A stretch of 27,161 nt of DNA from Pseudomonadota bacterium. GTDB taxonomy: Bacteria; Pseudomonadota; Alphaproteobacteria; Rhizobiales; Xanthobacteraceae. Each line of letters starts with the position of its first letter. Position 1 is the stretch's first letter. The DNA lies in contig JAEWBW010000264.1 of the NCBI GenBank assembly GCA_023390955.1, positions 1 to 27,161 on the forward strand. Reading direction: 5' to 3'. The notes beneath the pieces were generated by a model. It made no database searches and was not told where the DNA came from. It worked only from the letters and a program-made list of their open reading frames with translations. Shown piece after piece: positions 1 to 7,638 of the stretch. The translations under genes were made by a program, and so were the position numbers.

Positions 1-1
1 G

Positions 2-661
2 ACGCTGTTCCTCGCCCAGCGCACCGCGCTGGAAGCGGGCGATCCCGTCGGCATCGACCCCGCACGCGACGAACTTGCCTTCTTCCCGCTGATCTACTGG
101 CCGATCGTGCCGGGCGTGCCGAAGCCGCCGCAGGCCGCCATTAACAAGATCGACGCCTACATGAAGCAGGGCGGCACCGTCCTGTTCGACACCCGTGACG
201 CGGTCGAGGCGCCGCCCGGCGACAACGGCGCCTCGCAGACGCCGGGCATGCAGGCGCTGCGTGACATCCTCTCCTCGCTCGACGTTCCCGAGCTCGAGCC
301 GGTACCGCGCGAGCACGTGCTGACCAAGACGTTCTACCTGCTGCGCGACTTCCCCGGTCGCTTCACCACCGGCCAGACCTGGGTCGAGACGCTGCCGCGC
401 GAGGATGACGACGAGAGTGCGCAGCGCCCCGCGCGCGGCGGCGACGGCGTGTCACCGTTGATCATCACCTCGAACGATCTGGCTGGCGCCTGGGCGCTGC
501 GTCCCGATGGCCAGCCGATGCTGCCGCTCACGCCCGGCGAGGCACGCCAGCGCGAATTCGCCTTCCGCGCCGGCGTCAACATCGTGATGTACACGCTGAC
601 CGGCAATTACAAGGCCGACCAGGTGCACGCACCGGCGCTGATCGAGCGGCTGGGGCAATAG
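2..661 (+). CDS. DUF4159 domain protein, C-terminal part (5' end outside window)
   Basis: The reading frame is open from the left edge (codons from base 2) to the TAG at 659-661, giving about 219 residues of a longer protein. The visible part matches the DUF4159 domain, which ends many alphaproteobacterial BatA-like membrane proteins: an early FFPLIYWP stretch, then a Rossmann-like segment with GGTVLFDTRD, then a LLRDFPGR segment, and a C-terminal NIVMYTLTGNYK motif that is typical of the family end. Family members sit with MoxR ATPase, DUF58 and VWA proteins in envelope-stress (Bat-like) operons. The exact reaction is unknown. The next gene starts 7 bases downstream on the same strand, so the two are very probably co-transcribed. 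The N-terminal BatA-like and membrane part expected in full-length homologues lies outside the window. The domain call is confident; the function is not. Confidence 0.85.
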   Translation, partial: TLFLAQRTALEAGDPVGIDPARDELAFFPLIYWPIVPGVPKPPQAAINKIDAYMKQGGTVLFDTRDAVEAPPGDNGASQTPGMQALRDILSSLDVPELEPVPREHVLTKTFYLLRDFPGRFTTGQTWVETLPREDDDESAQRPARGGDGVSPLIITSNDLAGAWALRPDGQPMLPLTPGEARQREFAFRAGVNIVMYTLTGNYKADQVHAPALIERLGQ

Positions 662-668
662 GATCGAT

Positions 669-2732
669 ATGAATTACGGCATCGCGTTCACGCCGCTTGT
701 CCCTGCGATCGTGCTATGGGTCGCGCTCGCCGCGATCGTCGTCATCGCGATCATTCTCATGCTTGCCCGCGCGCGTGGCGCCGCGGTGCGCGTCGCGGCG
801 CTGGCGCTGTTCCTGCTGGCGCTGGCCAATCCCTCCTTCACCCGCGAGGACCGCGATCCCCTGAGCTCGGTCGCGGCCGTCGTCGTCGACAAGAGCCCGA
901 GCCAGAATTTCGGCAATCGCAACCGCGAGGCCGCGCAGGCGCAGGAAGCGCTCGTCGACAATCTGAAGAAGATCAAGGGCCTCGAAGTCCGCGTGGTCGA
1001 TGCCGGACAGGCCGACGGCGAGACCGACGGCACCAAGCTGTTCGGCGCGCTGGCTTCCGCCCTGTCGGACGTGCCGGTCGATCGCGTCGCCGGCGCATTC
1101 CTCATCACCGACGGCCGCGTGCACGACATTCCCGCCAATGCCGCCGCGGTCGGCTTCCAGGCGCCGGTGCATGCGCTGATCACGGGACAGAAGGACGAGC
1201 GCGACCGTCGCATCGCGATCACCGCGGCGCCGCGTTTCGGCATCGTCGGCCAGCCGCAGACCATCACCTACCGGCTCGACGACCAGGGCGTCACCGGCGA
1301 GCGCGCCAAGGTCACGATCCGCCGCGACGGCGAGGTCATCAGCGAACGCACGCTGACGAGCGGCCAGACATCGAGCGTCGAGGTCGACATCAAGCATGCC
1401 GGCCCGAACATCGTCGAGATCGAGGCCGCGCCGCTCGAGCGAGAGCTGACCCCGGTGAACAACCGCGCCGTCGTCGCCATCGACGGCGTGCGCGACAAGC
1501 TGCGCGTGCTGCTGGTCTCCGGCGAACCGCATTCGGGCGAGCGCACCTGGCGCAATTTGCTGAAGTCCGACGCCAGCGTTGACCTCGTGCATTTCACCAT
1601 TCTGCGTCCGCCGGAGAAGCAGGACGGCACGCCGATCAACGAATTGTCGCTGATCGCGTTTCCGACCCGCGAGCTGTTCCAGCAGAAGATCAACGAATTC
1701 CAGCTGATCATCTTCGATCGCTACGCCCGCCAGGGCGTGCTGCCGATCCCCTATTTCGAGAACATGGCGCGCTATGTGCGCGCCGGCGGCGCGGTGCTGG
1801 TCTCGGCCGGCCCCGACTATGCCTCTAACACCAGCATCTGGCGCACGCCGCTGGATTCGGTGCTGCCGGCCGAACCCGTCGGCGTGACCGAAAAGCCGTT
1901 CTATGCGCATCTGTCCGATACCGGAAAGCGTCATCCGGTGACGCGCGGCCTCGAGGGCTCCAACTCGGAGCCGCCGCGCTGGAGCCGTTTCTTCCGGACC
2001 GTCGACACAAGGAACGCGACGAGCGCGCCAGTCATGACGGGCGCGGACGGCAAGCCGCTGCTGTTCCTGTCGCGCATCGGCGAGGGCCGCGTCGCGCTGC
2101 TGCTGTCCGACCACATCTGGCTGTGGGCGCGCGGCTATGAGGGCGGCGGTCCGCATCTCGATCTGCTCCGGCGGATGTCGCACTGGCTGATGAAGCAGCC
2201 TGATCTCGACGAGGAGGCGCTGCGCCTCCAGGTGCAGGGCAAGGACCTCGCGGTGGTGCGTCAGACCATGTCCGACAGCGTGCAGCCGGTCACGGTCACC
2301 TCGCCCTCCGGCGTCGCCACGGATCTGACGCTGAAGGCCGGCGAGCCCGGCGAATGGCGCGCCACCGTGCCGGCGAACGAGCTCGGCCTCTGGCAGGCGA
2401 CCGATGGAACGCTGAAGGCGCTGATCAATGTCGGCCCGACCAATCCGAAGGAATTTTCGGAAGTCACCTCCACCACAGAGACGCTGAAACCGCTGACGCG
2501 GGCCACCGGCGGCGACGCGGTCCGGATCGTCGACGGATCGACCGTCGACCTGCCCCGCGTGGTGCCTGTCCGCTCGTCGACCGTCTTCCACGGCGACGGC
2601 TGGATGGGCGTGAGGATGCGCGATGTCAGCGTGGTCAAGGGCGTCGGCGTGCTGCCGATCTTCGCCGGCCTGATCGGCCTCCTGCTGCTGCTCGGCGCGT
2701 TCGCCGCGACCTGGGTCCGCGAGGGCCGTTAA
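669..2732 (+). CDS. Membrane-anchored VWA / glutamine-amidotransferase-like protein
   Basis: A 687-residue protein starting at ATG 669 with an AGGA ribosome site in the end of the previous gene. Two membrane segments lie near residues 8-33 and 40-54. They are followed by a von Willebrand A-like domain with a recognisable metal site: D74-x-S76-x-S78, a Thr at about 122 and ITDG with Asp at about 148. Residues 180-272 look like an extracellular beta-sandwich. From about 278 a class I glutamine-amidotransferase-like fold begins (RVLLVSGEP, later a GGAVLVSAGP segment), but I see no clear Cys-His-Glu triad, so it is probably non-catalytic. A last membrane helix precedes the end (GLIGLLLLLGAF). It belongs to the envelope operon with the DUF4159 gene just upstream. 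The two are probably partners in a membrane complex, but the substrate is unknown. Confidence 0.8.
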   Translation: MNYGIAFTPLVPAIVLWVALAAIVVIAIILMLARARGAAVRVAALALFLLALANPSFTREDRDPLSSVAAVVVDKSPSQNFGNRNREAAQAQEALVDNLKKIKGLEVRVVDAGQADGETDGTKLFGALASALSDVPVDRVAGAFLITDGRVHDIPANAAAVGFQAPVHALITGQKDERDRRIAITAAPRFGIVGQPQTITYRLDDQGVTGERAKVTIRRDGEVISERTLTSGQTSSVEVDIKHAGPNIVEIEAAPLERELTPVNNRAVVAIDGVRDKLRVLLVSGEPHSGERTWRNLLKSDASVDLVHFTILRPPEKQDGTPINELSLIAFPTRELFQQKINEFQLIIFDRYARQGVLPIPYFENMARYVRAGGAVLVSAGPDYASNTSIWRTPLDSVLPAEPVGVTEKPFYAHLSDTGKRHPVTRGLEGSNSEPPRWSRFFRTVDTRNATSAPVMTGADGKPLLFLSRIGEGRVALLLSDHIWLWARGYEGGGPHLDLLRRMSHWLMKQPDLDEEALRLQVQGKDLAVVRQTMSDSVQPVTVTSPSGVATDLTLKAGEPGEWRATVPANELGLWQATDGTLKALINVGPTNPKEFSEVTSTTETLKPLTRATGGDAVRIVDGSTVDLPRVVPVRSSTVFHGDGWMGVRMRDVSVVKGVGVLPIFAGLIGLLLLLGAFAATWVREGR

Positions 2733-2825
2733 ATCCTGTGGCCGCGGCCTCTGGAGCCGCGATCCCTCGTCCGTTGCATCAAGATCACAGTGGGCGGCCG
2801 GCTTTGCCGTCCCTCCCGCTCGTCG

Positions 2826-2869
2826 TTGACAGGCGCGGCCTCGGCCTGCGATGTTACATTATAACATCG
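2826..2869 (+). promoter_or_regulatory. Candidate Zur operator with a -35 element, ahead of the zinc-uptake genes
   Basis: A perfect 8-base inverted repeat, CGATGTTA (2849-2856) and TAACATCG (2862-2869), is separated by five bases. The core TGTTACATTATAACA differs at one position from the alphaproteobacterial Zur consensus TGTTATANTATAACA that I recall from comparative studies. A perfect TTGACA (2826-2831) lies 17 bases before the repeat, so the palindrome would cover the -10 region, as expected for repression by zinc-loaded Zur. The start codon of the DUF2946 gene is about 45 bases further on. Fur-family sites of other types (Fur/Irr, Mur) are alternatives, but the ZnuD-like receptor downstream favours zinc. 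Confidence 0.72.
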
Positions 2870-2914
2870 TGAGGCCGGGGATTGATGCCTCGCGATGCGG
2901 GGTGCGTTTTTGCG

Positions 2915-3286
2915 ATGAACTGGTTCCGGTCGAACATCAGGCACGGTGCCCGGCTAGCGCTCTTTGCGCTGCTGGTGCAGTTCGCGCTGTCGTTCGGTCA
3001 CAGCCATGGCGTCGCGCAGGCGGCGTCGCTGGCTCAGGCCGCGACCTCGCTCGACCACGCCGCCGCCAGCAAGCAATCCCCCGCCCAGCCCGACCAGGAC
3101 CAGTCGGACGATGTCTGCGCGATCTGCGCCGTCGTCGCGATGGCCGGCACGATCCTGTTCGCAAGCCCGCCCGTCCTGCTGCTGCCGCAGGCGATCGACT
3201 TCCTCTATCGCATTACCGATGCCGAATTCGTCCATCTGAGTTCGGCCAGCACGGCGTTCCAGCCGCGCGCCCCTCCCGCCTCCTGA
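2915..3286 (+). CDS. DUF2946 family small secreted or membrane protein
   Basis: A 123-residue protein. I chose ATG 2915 (MNWFRSN) because it gives a compact basic-then-hydrophobic signal-like N-terminus (residues 10-27). In-frame TTG 2882 and ATG 2885 would only add a poorly conserved-looking tail. Right after the hydrophobic segment is an HSH motif (His29, His31). A Cys68-x-x-Cys71 pair (CAIC) is followed by a second hydrophobic stretch. This His-plus-CxxC layout is typical of DUF2946 proteins, which are commonly found beside TonB-dependent metal receptors. The CxxC and histidines suggest metal binding, but no function is proven. The gene lies directly behind the Zur-type palindrome and 144 bases before the receptor gene, on the same strand, so it is probably the first gene of a zinc-responsive operon. 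Confidence 0.75.
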   Translation: MNWFRSNIRHGARLALFALLVQFALSFGHSHGVAQAASLAQAATSLDHAAASKQSPAQPDQDQSDDVCAICAVVAMAGTILFASPPVLLLPQAIDFLYRITDAEFVHLSSASTAFQPRAPPAS

Positions 3287-3411
3287 CTTCCAACCTGTGA
3301 TCACACCCGGCTCGCCGCCACCGCGCGGCATGTCCGGGACCAGTTGAAGTCGAATTCCGTCTGACCACGACGGCAGGCCGCCTCCCACAACAAGCAAGTC
3401 TGCGGACGGCG

Positions 3412-3428
3412 CCTGATTGGAATCAGGA
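3412..3428 (+). promoter_or_regulatory. Hairpin covering the ribosome binding site of the TonB receptor
   Basis: CCTGATT (3412-3418) and AATCAGG (3421-3427) form a perfect inverted repeat. In RNA the practical form is a six-pair stem with a TGGA loop. The only Shine-Dalgarno-like stretch, AGGA (3425-3428), is mostly inside the right arm, two bases before ATG 3431. The structure could limit translation of the receptor or make it depend on upstream translation or a trans factor. This is inferred from sequence only. Confidence 0.4.
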
Positions 3429-3430
3429 CA

Positions 3431-5779
3431 ATGACAATTCAGTTGCGACGCGCGCAGCGTCTGGGCGGGGCAAGCTGGCTCCTGCTCGGCGTTGCCGCCA
3501 CGCCGGCGATGGCGCAGGACAAGCCCTCGACCGAGCTTCCAGCGCTCACCGTGACGGCCCCCAGCCCCATCGTGCGCAGGCCTGTGGTGCCGGCACGCAC
3601 GGCGACGCGCACCGCGCGGCCTGTACCGGTGCAGAACCGTGAACGTGCGCCCGAGCCTGCGCCCGTCCCTGCCGCGCCTCAACAGGGCGTGCTGCCTGTG
3701 GTCGCAAACCAGTTCGCCACCGTCACCGTGGTGCCGAACGAGGAGATCCGCCGCTCCGGCGGCGGACAGCTCGGCGATCTCCTGTTCTCGAAGCCCGGCA
3801 TCACCGGCTCGAGCTTTGCGCCCGGCGCCTCCAGCCGGCCGATCATCCGGGGCCTCGACGTCAACCGCGTCGGCATTGTCGAGAACGGCACCAATGCCGG
3901 CGGCGCGTCCGACCTCGGCGAGGATCACTTCGTGCCGATCGACCCGCTCGCGACCAACCAGATCGAGGTTGTGCGCGGCCCGGCCGCCTTGCGCTACGGC
4001 TCCACTTCGATCGGCGGCGTCGTCAGCGCGACCAACAACCGGATTCCGGAAGCACTGCCGTCCTGCGCGCCATCGTTCCAGACCTACGGCATGCCGGCGA
4101 AGGCACCGCTTGCGGCAGCGTCGACCTCGCCCTGCGTCACGGCCGAGACGCGCACCGCTTTCAGCTCGGTCGATCGTGGCGTCGAAGGCGGCATGCTGCT
4201 CGACACCGGCGGCGGCAATTTTGCCTTCCATGCCGACGTCTACGGCCGCAAGACCTCGGACTATTCGATTCCGGCCTATCCCTATCTGTTCGACCAGACC
4301 CGGCCGGTGAACGGCCGCCAGCCGAATTCGGCGACACAGTCGGACGGCGCATCGATCGGCGGCTCCTATTTCTTCCAGGGCGGCTTCATCGGCGCGTCGA
4401 TCACGCAGAACGACTCGCTCTACCACATCCCCGGCATCGACGGCGCCGATCACAACACGCGGATCGACGCGCACCAGACCAAGATCAACGTCAAGGCCGA
4501 GTACCGGCCGGACGCGACGGCGATCGACACCGTCCGCTTCTGGGCGGGCGCGACCAACTACCGGCACAACGAGATCGGCCTTGCCGATACCGCAGACCTC
4601 AACAGCAGCGGCATCCGCCAGACCTTCACCAACCGTGAAGAAGAGATCCGCACCGAGGTGCAGTTGATGCCGTTCAACGCGCGCTTCGCCGAGGTGACGA
4701 CGGCGTTCGGCATTCAGGCGGGGCACCAGGAGCTGTCGGCTCCGAGCCCCGACAATCCCGGCACGCTGTTCAACGGCCTCTGGGATCCGAACACCAACAA
4801 CCGCGTTGCGGGCTATGCCTTCAACGAGTTCAAGTTCACGGAAGCGACGCGCGCGCAGATCGCCGGCCGGATCGAGCATGTCGAGCTGCACGGCACGACG
4901 CCGGACTTCCCGGCCGACTTCCTGCCGAACGGCGCGGCGCAGGCGGGCATCGCGCGCAATCCCAACTACACGCCGAAGAGCGGCAGCATCGGCTTGCTGC
5001 AGGACCTGCCCGGCGGCATGGTCGGCAGCATCACCGCGCAATATGTCGAGCGCGCGCCGAAGGCAGCCGAGCTGTTTTCACGCGGCGGGCATGATGCAAC
5101 GGCAACCTTCGACATCGGCAATCCGAACCTGACCATCGAGACCGCGAAGTCGGTCGAGGTCGGATTGCGCAAGGCGACCGGACCGCTGCGGTTCGAGGCG
5201 ACCGTCTACTACACGCGCTTCGACAATTTCATCTATCGCCGCCTCACCGGCGTGTCGTGCGATGATGATTTCGCCTCCTGCGGCACGCCCGGCGCCGAGC
5301 TCAATCAGGCCGTCTACTCGCAGGCCAATGCGATCTTCCGCGGCGGCGAGTTCCAGTCGCAGTTCGACGTCGGCGCATTCCAGGGCGGCATCTGGGGCAT
5401 CGAGAACCAGTTCGACGTGGTTCGTGCCACCTTCACGGACGGCACCAACGTGCCGCGCATCCCGCCGCTACGTGTGGGCGGCGGCCTGTTCTGGCGCGAC
5501 GACAATTGGCTGATGAAGATCAACCTGCTGCACGCCTTCGCGCAGACCAACGTCGCCGCGATCGCGGAGACCCAGACGGCGGGCTACAATCTGCTGAAGG
5601 CGGAGGTCAGCTACAAGACGAAGCTCGCGCCGAATCCGTTCGGTGCGCGCGAGATGAATGTCGGTCTCGTCGGCAACAATCTGCTGAACGAGAGCATCCG
5701 CAACTCGGTGTCCTACACCAAGGACGAGGTGCTGATGCCCGGCATCGGCGTGCGGGCCTTTGCGAACTTCAGGTTCTAG
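3431..5779 (+). CDS. znuD: TonB-dependent outer-membrane receptor, ZnuD-like (zinc uptake)
   Basis: A 782-residue receptor. The signal peptide runs to about residue 28 (TPAMA then QD). A TonB-box-like LPALTVTA follows at 36-43, then a Pro/Arg-rich linker (45-90). The plug starts near residue 93 (VTVVPNEEI) with RPIIRGLDVNRVGIVENG, DHFVPIDPL, IEVVRGPAALRYG and SIGGVVSATNNRIPE. These blocks resemble the ZnuD family of zinc and heme receptors. The rest is a beta-barrel ending in a C-terminal Phe (ANFRF), as expected for outer-membrane insertion. Two Cys pairs (C212/C235 in a plug insertion; another pair in SCDDDFASC) could form disulfides. A typical His-rich loop is not obvious, though DHNTRIDAHQ near 340 has His/Asp residues. 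The Zur-type operator upstream supports zinc as substrate. Other metal complexes remain possible. Confidence 0.82.
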   Translation: MTIQLRRAQRLGGASWLLLGVAATPAMAQDKPSTELPALTVTAPSPIVRRPVVPARTATRTARPVPVQNRERAPEPAPVPAAPQQGVLPVVANQFATVTVVPNEEIRRSGGGQLGDLLFSKPGITGSSFAPGASSRPIIRGLDVNRVGIVENGTNAGGASDLGEDHFVPIDPLATNQIEVVRGPAALRYGSTSIGGVVSATNNRIPEALPSCAPSFQTYGMPAKAPLAAASTSPCVTAETRTAFSSVDRGVEGGMLLDTGGGNFAFHADVYGRKTSDYSIPAYPYLFDQTRPVNGRQPNSATQSDGASIGGSYFFQGGFIGASITQNDSLYHIPGIDGADHNTRIDAHQTKINVKAEYRPDATAIDTVRFWAGATNYRHNEIGLADTADLNSSGIRQTFTNREEEIRTEVQLMPFNARFAEVTTAFGIQAGHQELSAPSPDNPGTLFNGLWDPNTNNRVAGYAFNEFKFTEATRAQIAGRIEHVELHGTTPDFPADFLPNGAAQAGIARNPNYTPKSGSIGLLQDLPGGMVGSITAQYVERAPKAAELFSRGGHDATATFDIGNPNLTIETAKSVEVGLRKATGPLRFEATVYYTRFDNFIYRRLTGVSCDDDFASCGTPGAELNQAVYSQANAIFRGGEFQSQFDVGAFQGGIWGIENQFDVVRATFTDGTNVPRIPPLRVGGGLFWRDDNWLMKINLLHAFAQTNVAAIAETQTAGYNLLKAEVSYKTKLAPNPFGAREMNVGLVGNNLLNESIRNSVSYTKDEVLMPGIGVRAFANFRF

Positions 5780-6284
5780 CTTTGGACCAGTCGGGGCCTA
5801 CGGGCCCCGACACGCCCTCGAAGGCGCCGTCGACGAGCTCGTACACGAGGATGCGGGCGGCATCGACCGGGCCCGGCATGGTGACGCGCCCCTTCGGCAC
5901 CGCCTTGAAGCCGACACGGCTGTAATAGGGCTCGTCGCCGACCAGCAGGATCAAACGGTGGCCCTTCGCCTTGGCGTCCTTGATCGCGCGCTCCATCAGC
6001 AGGCGTCCGACGCCGCGGCTGCGGAACGGCGGTTCGACCGTGAGCGGGCCGAGCAGCAGCGCCGGCGTCTCGCCGACCAGAACCGGCAATTGCCGCACCG
6101 AACCCACCAGCAGCGTGCCGATGCGGGCGGTGAAGGAGAGTTCGAGCAAATGATCGACGTGCTCGCGGATCCGATAGGCGCTGAGCACGAAGCGGCCTGG
6201 GCCGAAGGTGCGCTCGTGCAGCCGCTCGATCGCCTGGGCATCGCCGGCGGCTTCGGACAGGATGGTCAATGAGAGATCGGTCAT
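5769..6284 (-). CDS. GNAT family N-acetyltransferase
   Basis: A 171-residue protein starting MTDLSLTIL at 6284. The GNAT core is clear: LLLGPLTVEPPFRSRGVGRLLMERAI holds the motif A acetyl-CoA pyrophosphate loop (RSRGVG), and YYSRVGFKAVPKG is the usual motif B end (GEPYYxRxGF type). It resembles the YhbS-like subgroup, whose substrates are mostly unknown, so only acetyl-CoA-dependent acyl transfer can be assigned. It converges on the TonB receptor and the two genes overlap by 11 bases (5769-5779) at their stop codons. The downstream neighbour in the same direction, the GT-C-like gene, is upstream in transcription and separated by a short repeat element. Confidence 0.85.
   Translation of the reverse strand: MTDLSLTILSEAAGDAQAIERLHERTFGPGRFVLSAYRIREHVDHLLELSFTARIGTLLVGSVRQLPVLVGETPALLLGPLTVEPPFRSRGVGRLLMERAIKDAKAKGHRLILLVGDEPYYSRVGFKAVPKGRVTMPGPVDAARILVYELVDGAFEGVSGPVGPDWSKART
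5790..5811 (+). terminator. GC-rich hairpin with UNCG tetraloop after the receptor gene
   Basis: GTCGGGGCC (5790-5798) and GGCCCCGAC (5803-5811) pair perfectly around TACG. On the + strand RNA this gives a C(UACG)G loop, one of the most stable tetraloops known. It begins 10 bases after the receptor stop codon, inside the end of the converging acetyltransferase gene. There is no U-tract, so it may be a Rho-assisted end or an RNA-stability element rather than a simple intrinsic terminator. Confidence 0.5.
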
Positions 6285-6293
6285 GCTGGCATA

Positions 6294-6337
6294 GCGTTTT
6301 CAGGCGAAGTGGATTCCGGTTCGCGTTGAGAAAACGC
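6294..6337. repeat. Short palindromic intergenic repeat
   Basis: GCGTTTTC (6294-6301) and GAAAACGC (6330-6337) are perfect inverted arms around a 28-base interior containing GAAGTGGATTCCGGTTCGCG. It fills the 54-base gap between two minus-strand genes. From memory, very similar elements are widespread between genes in Rhizobiales genomes. A genome-wide count would confirm this. Confidence 0.55.
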
Positions 6338-6338
6338 G

Positions 6339-7496
6339 TCAAATACCGGATCGGGATAGCATCTCGGAGGGCCGCGGTCCATCGGCGGCAATCGGGCCGC
6401 GCATCAGGATGGTCGCGAACAGCAGGGTCCAGAGCGTCAGCATCGCGATGGGGATGACGTAATACTGCGTGAACACCGGATGCGTGCCGAAGAACGCCAG
6501 GTTCAGCGCGAGATTGGCGGCGACGAGCAGCGCGAGTTGCCTGACGCCGGGACCGGTCGCAAAGCGCCACAGCAGCGCGGTCCAAACGCAGACGGCGATC
6601 ACCAGCGGGAACTGGGTGTCGCGGAGATAGGCCCGCAGCACCGCGAGGTCGATCGCCCGCACAGCCGTGTCCTGGCCGCCATAAGCGGAGACCAGCGGAT
6701 GGCCCGAATTGACCCAGTTCGCAGCGAACACCGGCACAAGGCCGACGAGGAACGACAGGCCGAGCACGAGGCCCTGCACAAAACTCTCGCGCGTGCGCGC
6801 CATCAGGAACCAGAGACCGAAGGCGAGGAAATAGCCGGCGGCGAGGACAACGTTCGCGATCCGGAAGCTTGCGGACAGGCCGAGCAGCACGCCGATGGCG
6901 GCGAGCATCAGCAGGCGCCGCCGGCCTTCATCGACGAACAGTTTTGCGGTGAGCAGGCCTGCGAACGCACAGACCACCATGGTCGGCGCCATCGAATAGC
7001 TCGCCTTGGTGGGATTGATCATGAAGTAGATCGAGATCGCGCCGAACACGCAGGCGAGCGTCAGCGCGGTCGGCTCCCGCGCCCGCCACAATCCGTACAG
7101 CGCAAAGCCGGCGATGATCACGTTCGCCAGCGCGTAGAGCGGGATGACCTGGTTGCCTTCTGGGAACAGCGCCAGCGAAAAGCCGGTCCCCGGCGGCGGT
7201 GTCATCACCCGCTTGCTGCCATCGGCCGTCTCGGTGTGGCAGGGCGCCTCCGCCGGCTCGTTCCACTGTGCAAAGTTGATGCTGCGCAGCTTGCCTGCGA
7301 GATAGCCGTCGTTTTCGCGCGCGAGGCTGGTGTCGAGCCCGCTCCACCAGCCGAAGCGCTTGAACAGATGCGCCTGCCGCAAATAGCAGATGTCGTCATA
7401 GACCCCGCGGCTTTCGGTCCAGTGCGAGATCACACGGACATTGCTGACGAGGATCGCCAGGAAGATGACGGAGAAGACGATCTTGACGGCTTTCAT
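6339..7496 (-). CDS. Polytopic membrane protein, GT-C glycosyltransferase-like
   Basis: A 385-residue protein starting MKAVKIVFSV at 7496. The first membrane helix (5-21) is followed by a loop with adjacent acidic residues Asp34-Asp35 (RGVYDDICYL), the place where GT-C polyprenyl-phosphate-sugar transferases carry their catalytic acidic pair. About eight further hydrophobic segments follow (for example LTLACVFGAISIYFM, GLVLGLSFLVGLVPVFAA, YYVIPIAMLTLWTLLFA). No named family was recognised, so GT-C membership is an inference from topology, the DD loop and the neighbours. It is divergent from a GT2 plus DUF2304 pair, which in other bacteria supply and process lipid-linked sugars. An alternative is an uncharacterised membrane protein of unrelated role. 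No strong ribosome site is visible. Confidence 0.6.
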   Translation of the reverse strand: MKAVKIVFSVIFLAILVSNVRVISHWTESRGVYDDICYLRQAHLFKRFGWWSGLDTSLARENDGYLAGKLRSINFAQWNEPAEAPCHTETADGSKRVMTPPPGTGFSLALFPEGNQVIPLYALANVIIAGFALYGLWRAREPTALTLACVFGAISIYFMINPTKASYSMAPTMVVCAFAGLLTAKLFVDEGRRRLLMLAAIGVLLGLSASFRIANVVLAAGYFLAFGLWFLMARTRESFVQGLVLGLSFLVGLVPVFAANWVNSGHPLVSAYGGQDTAVRAIDLAVLRAYLRDTQFPLVIAVCVWTALLWRFATGPGVRQLALLVAANLALNLAFFGTHPVFTQYYVIPIAMLTLWTLLFATILMRGPIAADGPRPSEMLSRSGI

Positions 7497-7609
7497 GGTA
7501 TTTTCGGGCTGACCGGCTTGCTCTCGGAGGGGGTCCGCCGCCTGTACAGGAAATGGCTCGCCAAGTATAGCAAGGCCAATCCGCCGGCCCCGTGCCGGCC
7601 GGACCCTTC

Positions 7610-7638
7610 GGAGAAACCTGATGTCGAGGCGTGCGTGA
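7610..7638 (+). promoter_or_regulatory. Leader mini-ORF coupled to the GT2 start
   Basis: GGAG (7610-7613) stands seven bases before ATG 7621, which opens a five-codon frame (MSRRA) ending with TGA 7636-7638. That TGA overlaps the proposed GTG start (7635-7637) of the glycosyltransferase as GTGA. The arrangement suggests translational coupling by a leader peptide. It could also be a trace of a one- or two-base indel that moved the true start out of frame. Confidence 0.4.

Noticed and set aside
714..2591. 625-codon open frame on the minus strand
   Set aside because: It is the antisense shadow of the VWA/amidotransferase-like gene; its composition (Arg/His/Ala/Gly-rich, no domain) is that of a GC-rich reverse frame.
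2954..5041. 695-codon minus-strand frame across the receptor gene
   Set aside because: It overlaps two genes with clear families and a regulatory gap, and shows no recognisable protein features.
6480..7634. Upstream extension of the GT2 reading frame by several hundred codons
   Set aside because: It runs antisense to the membrane protein gene and crosses the divergent promoter region; the GT2 domain begins only after 7680.
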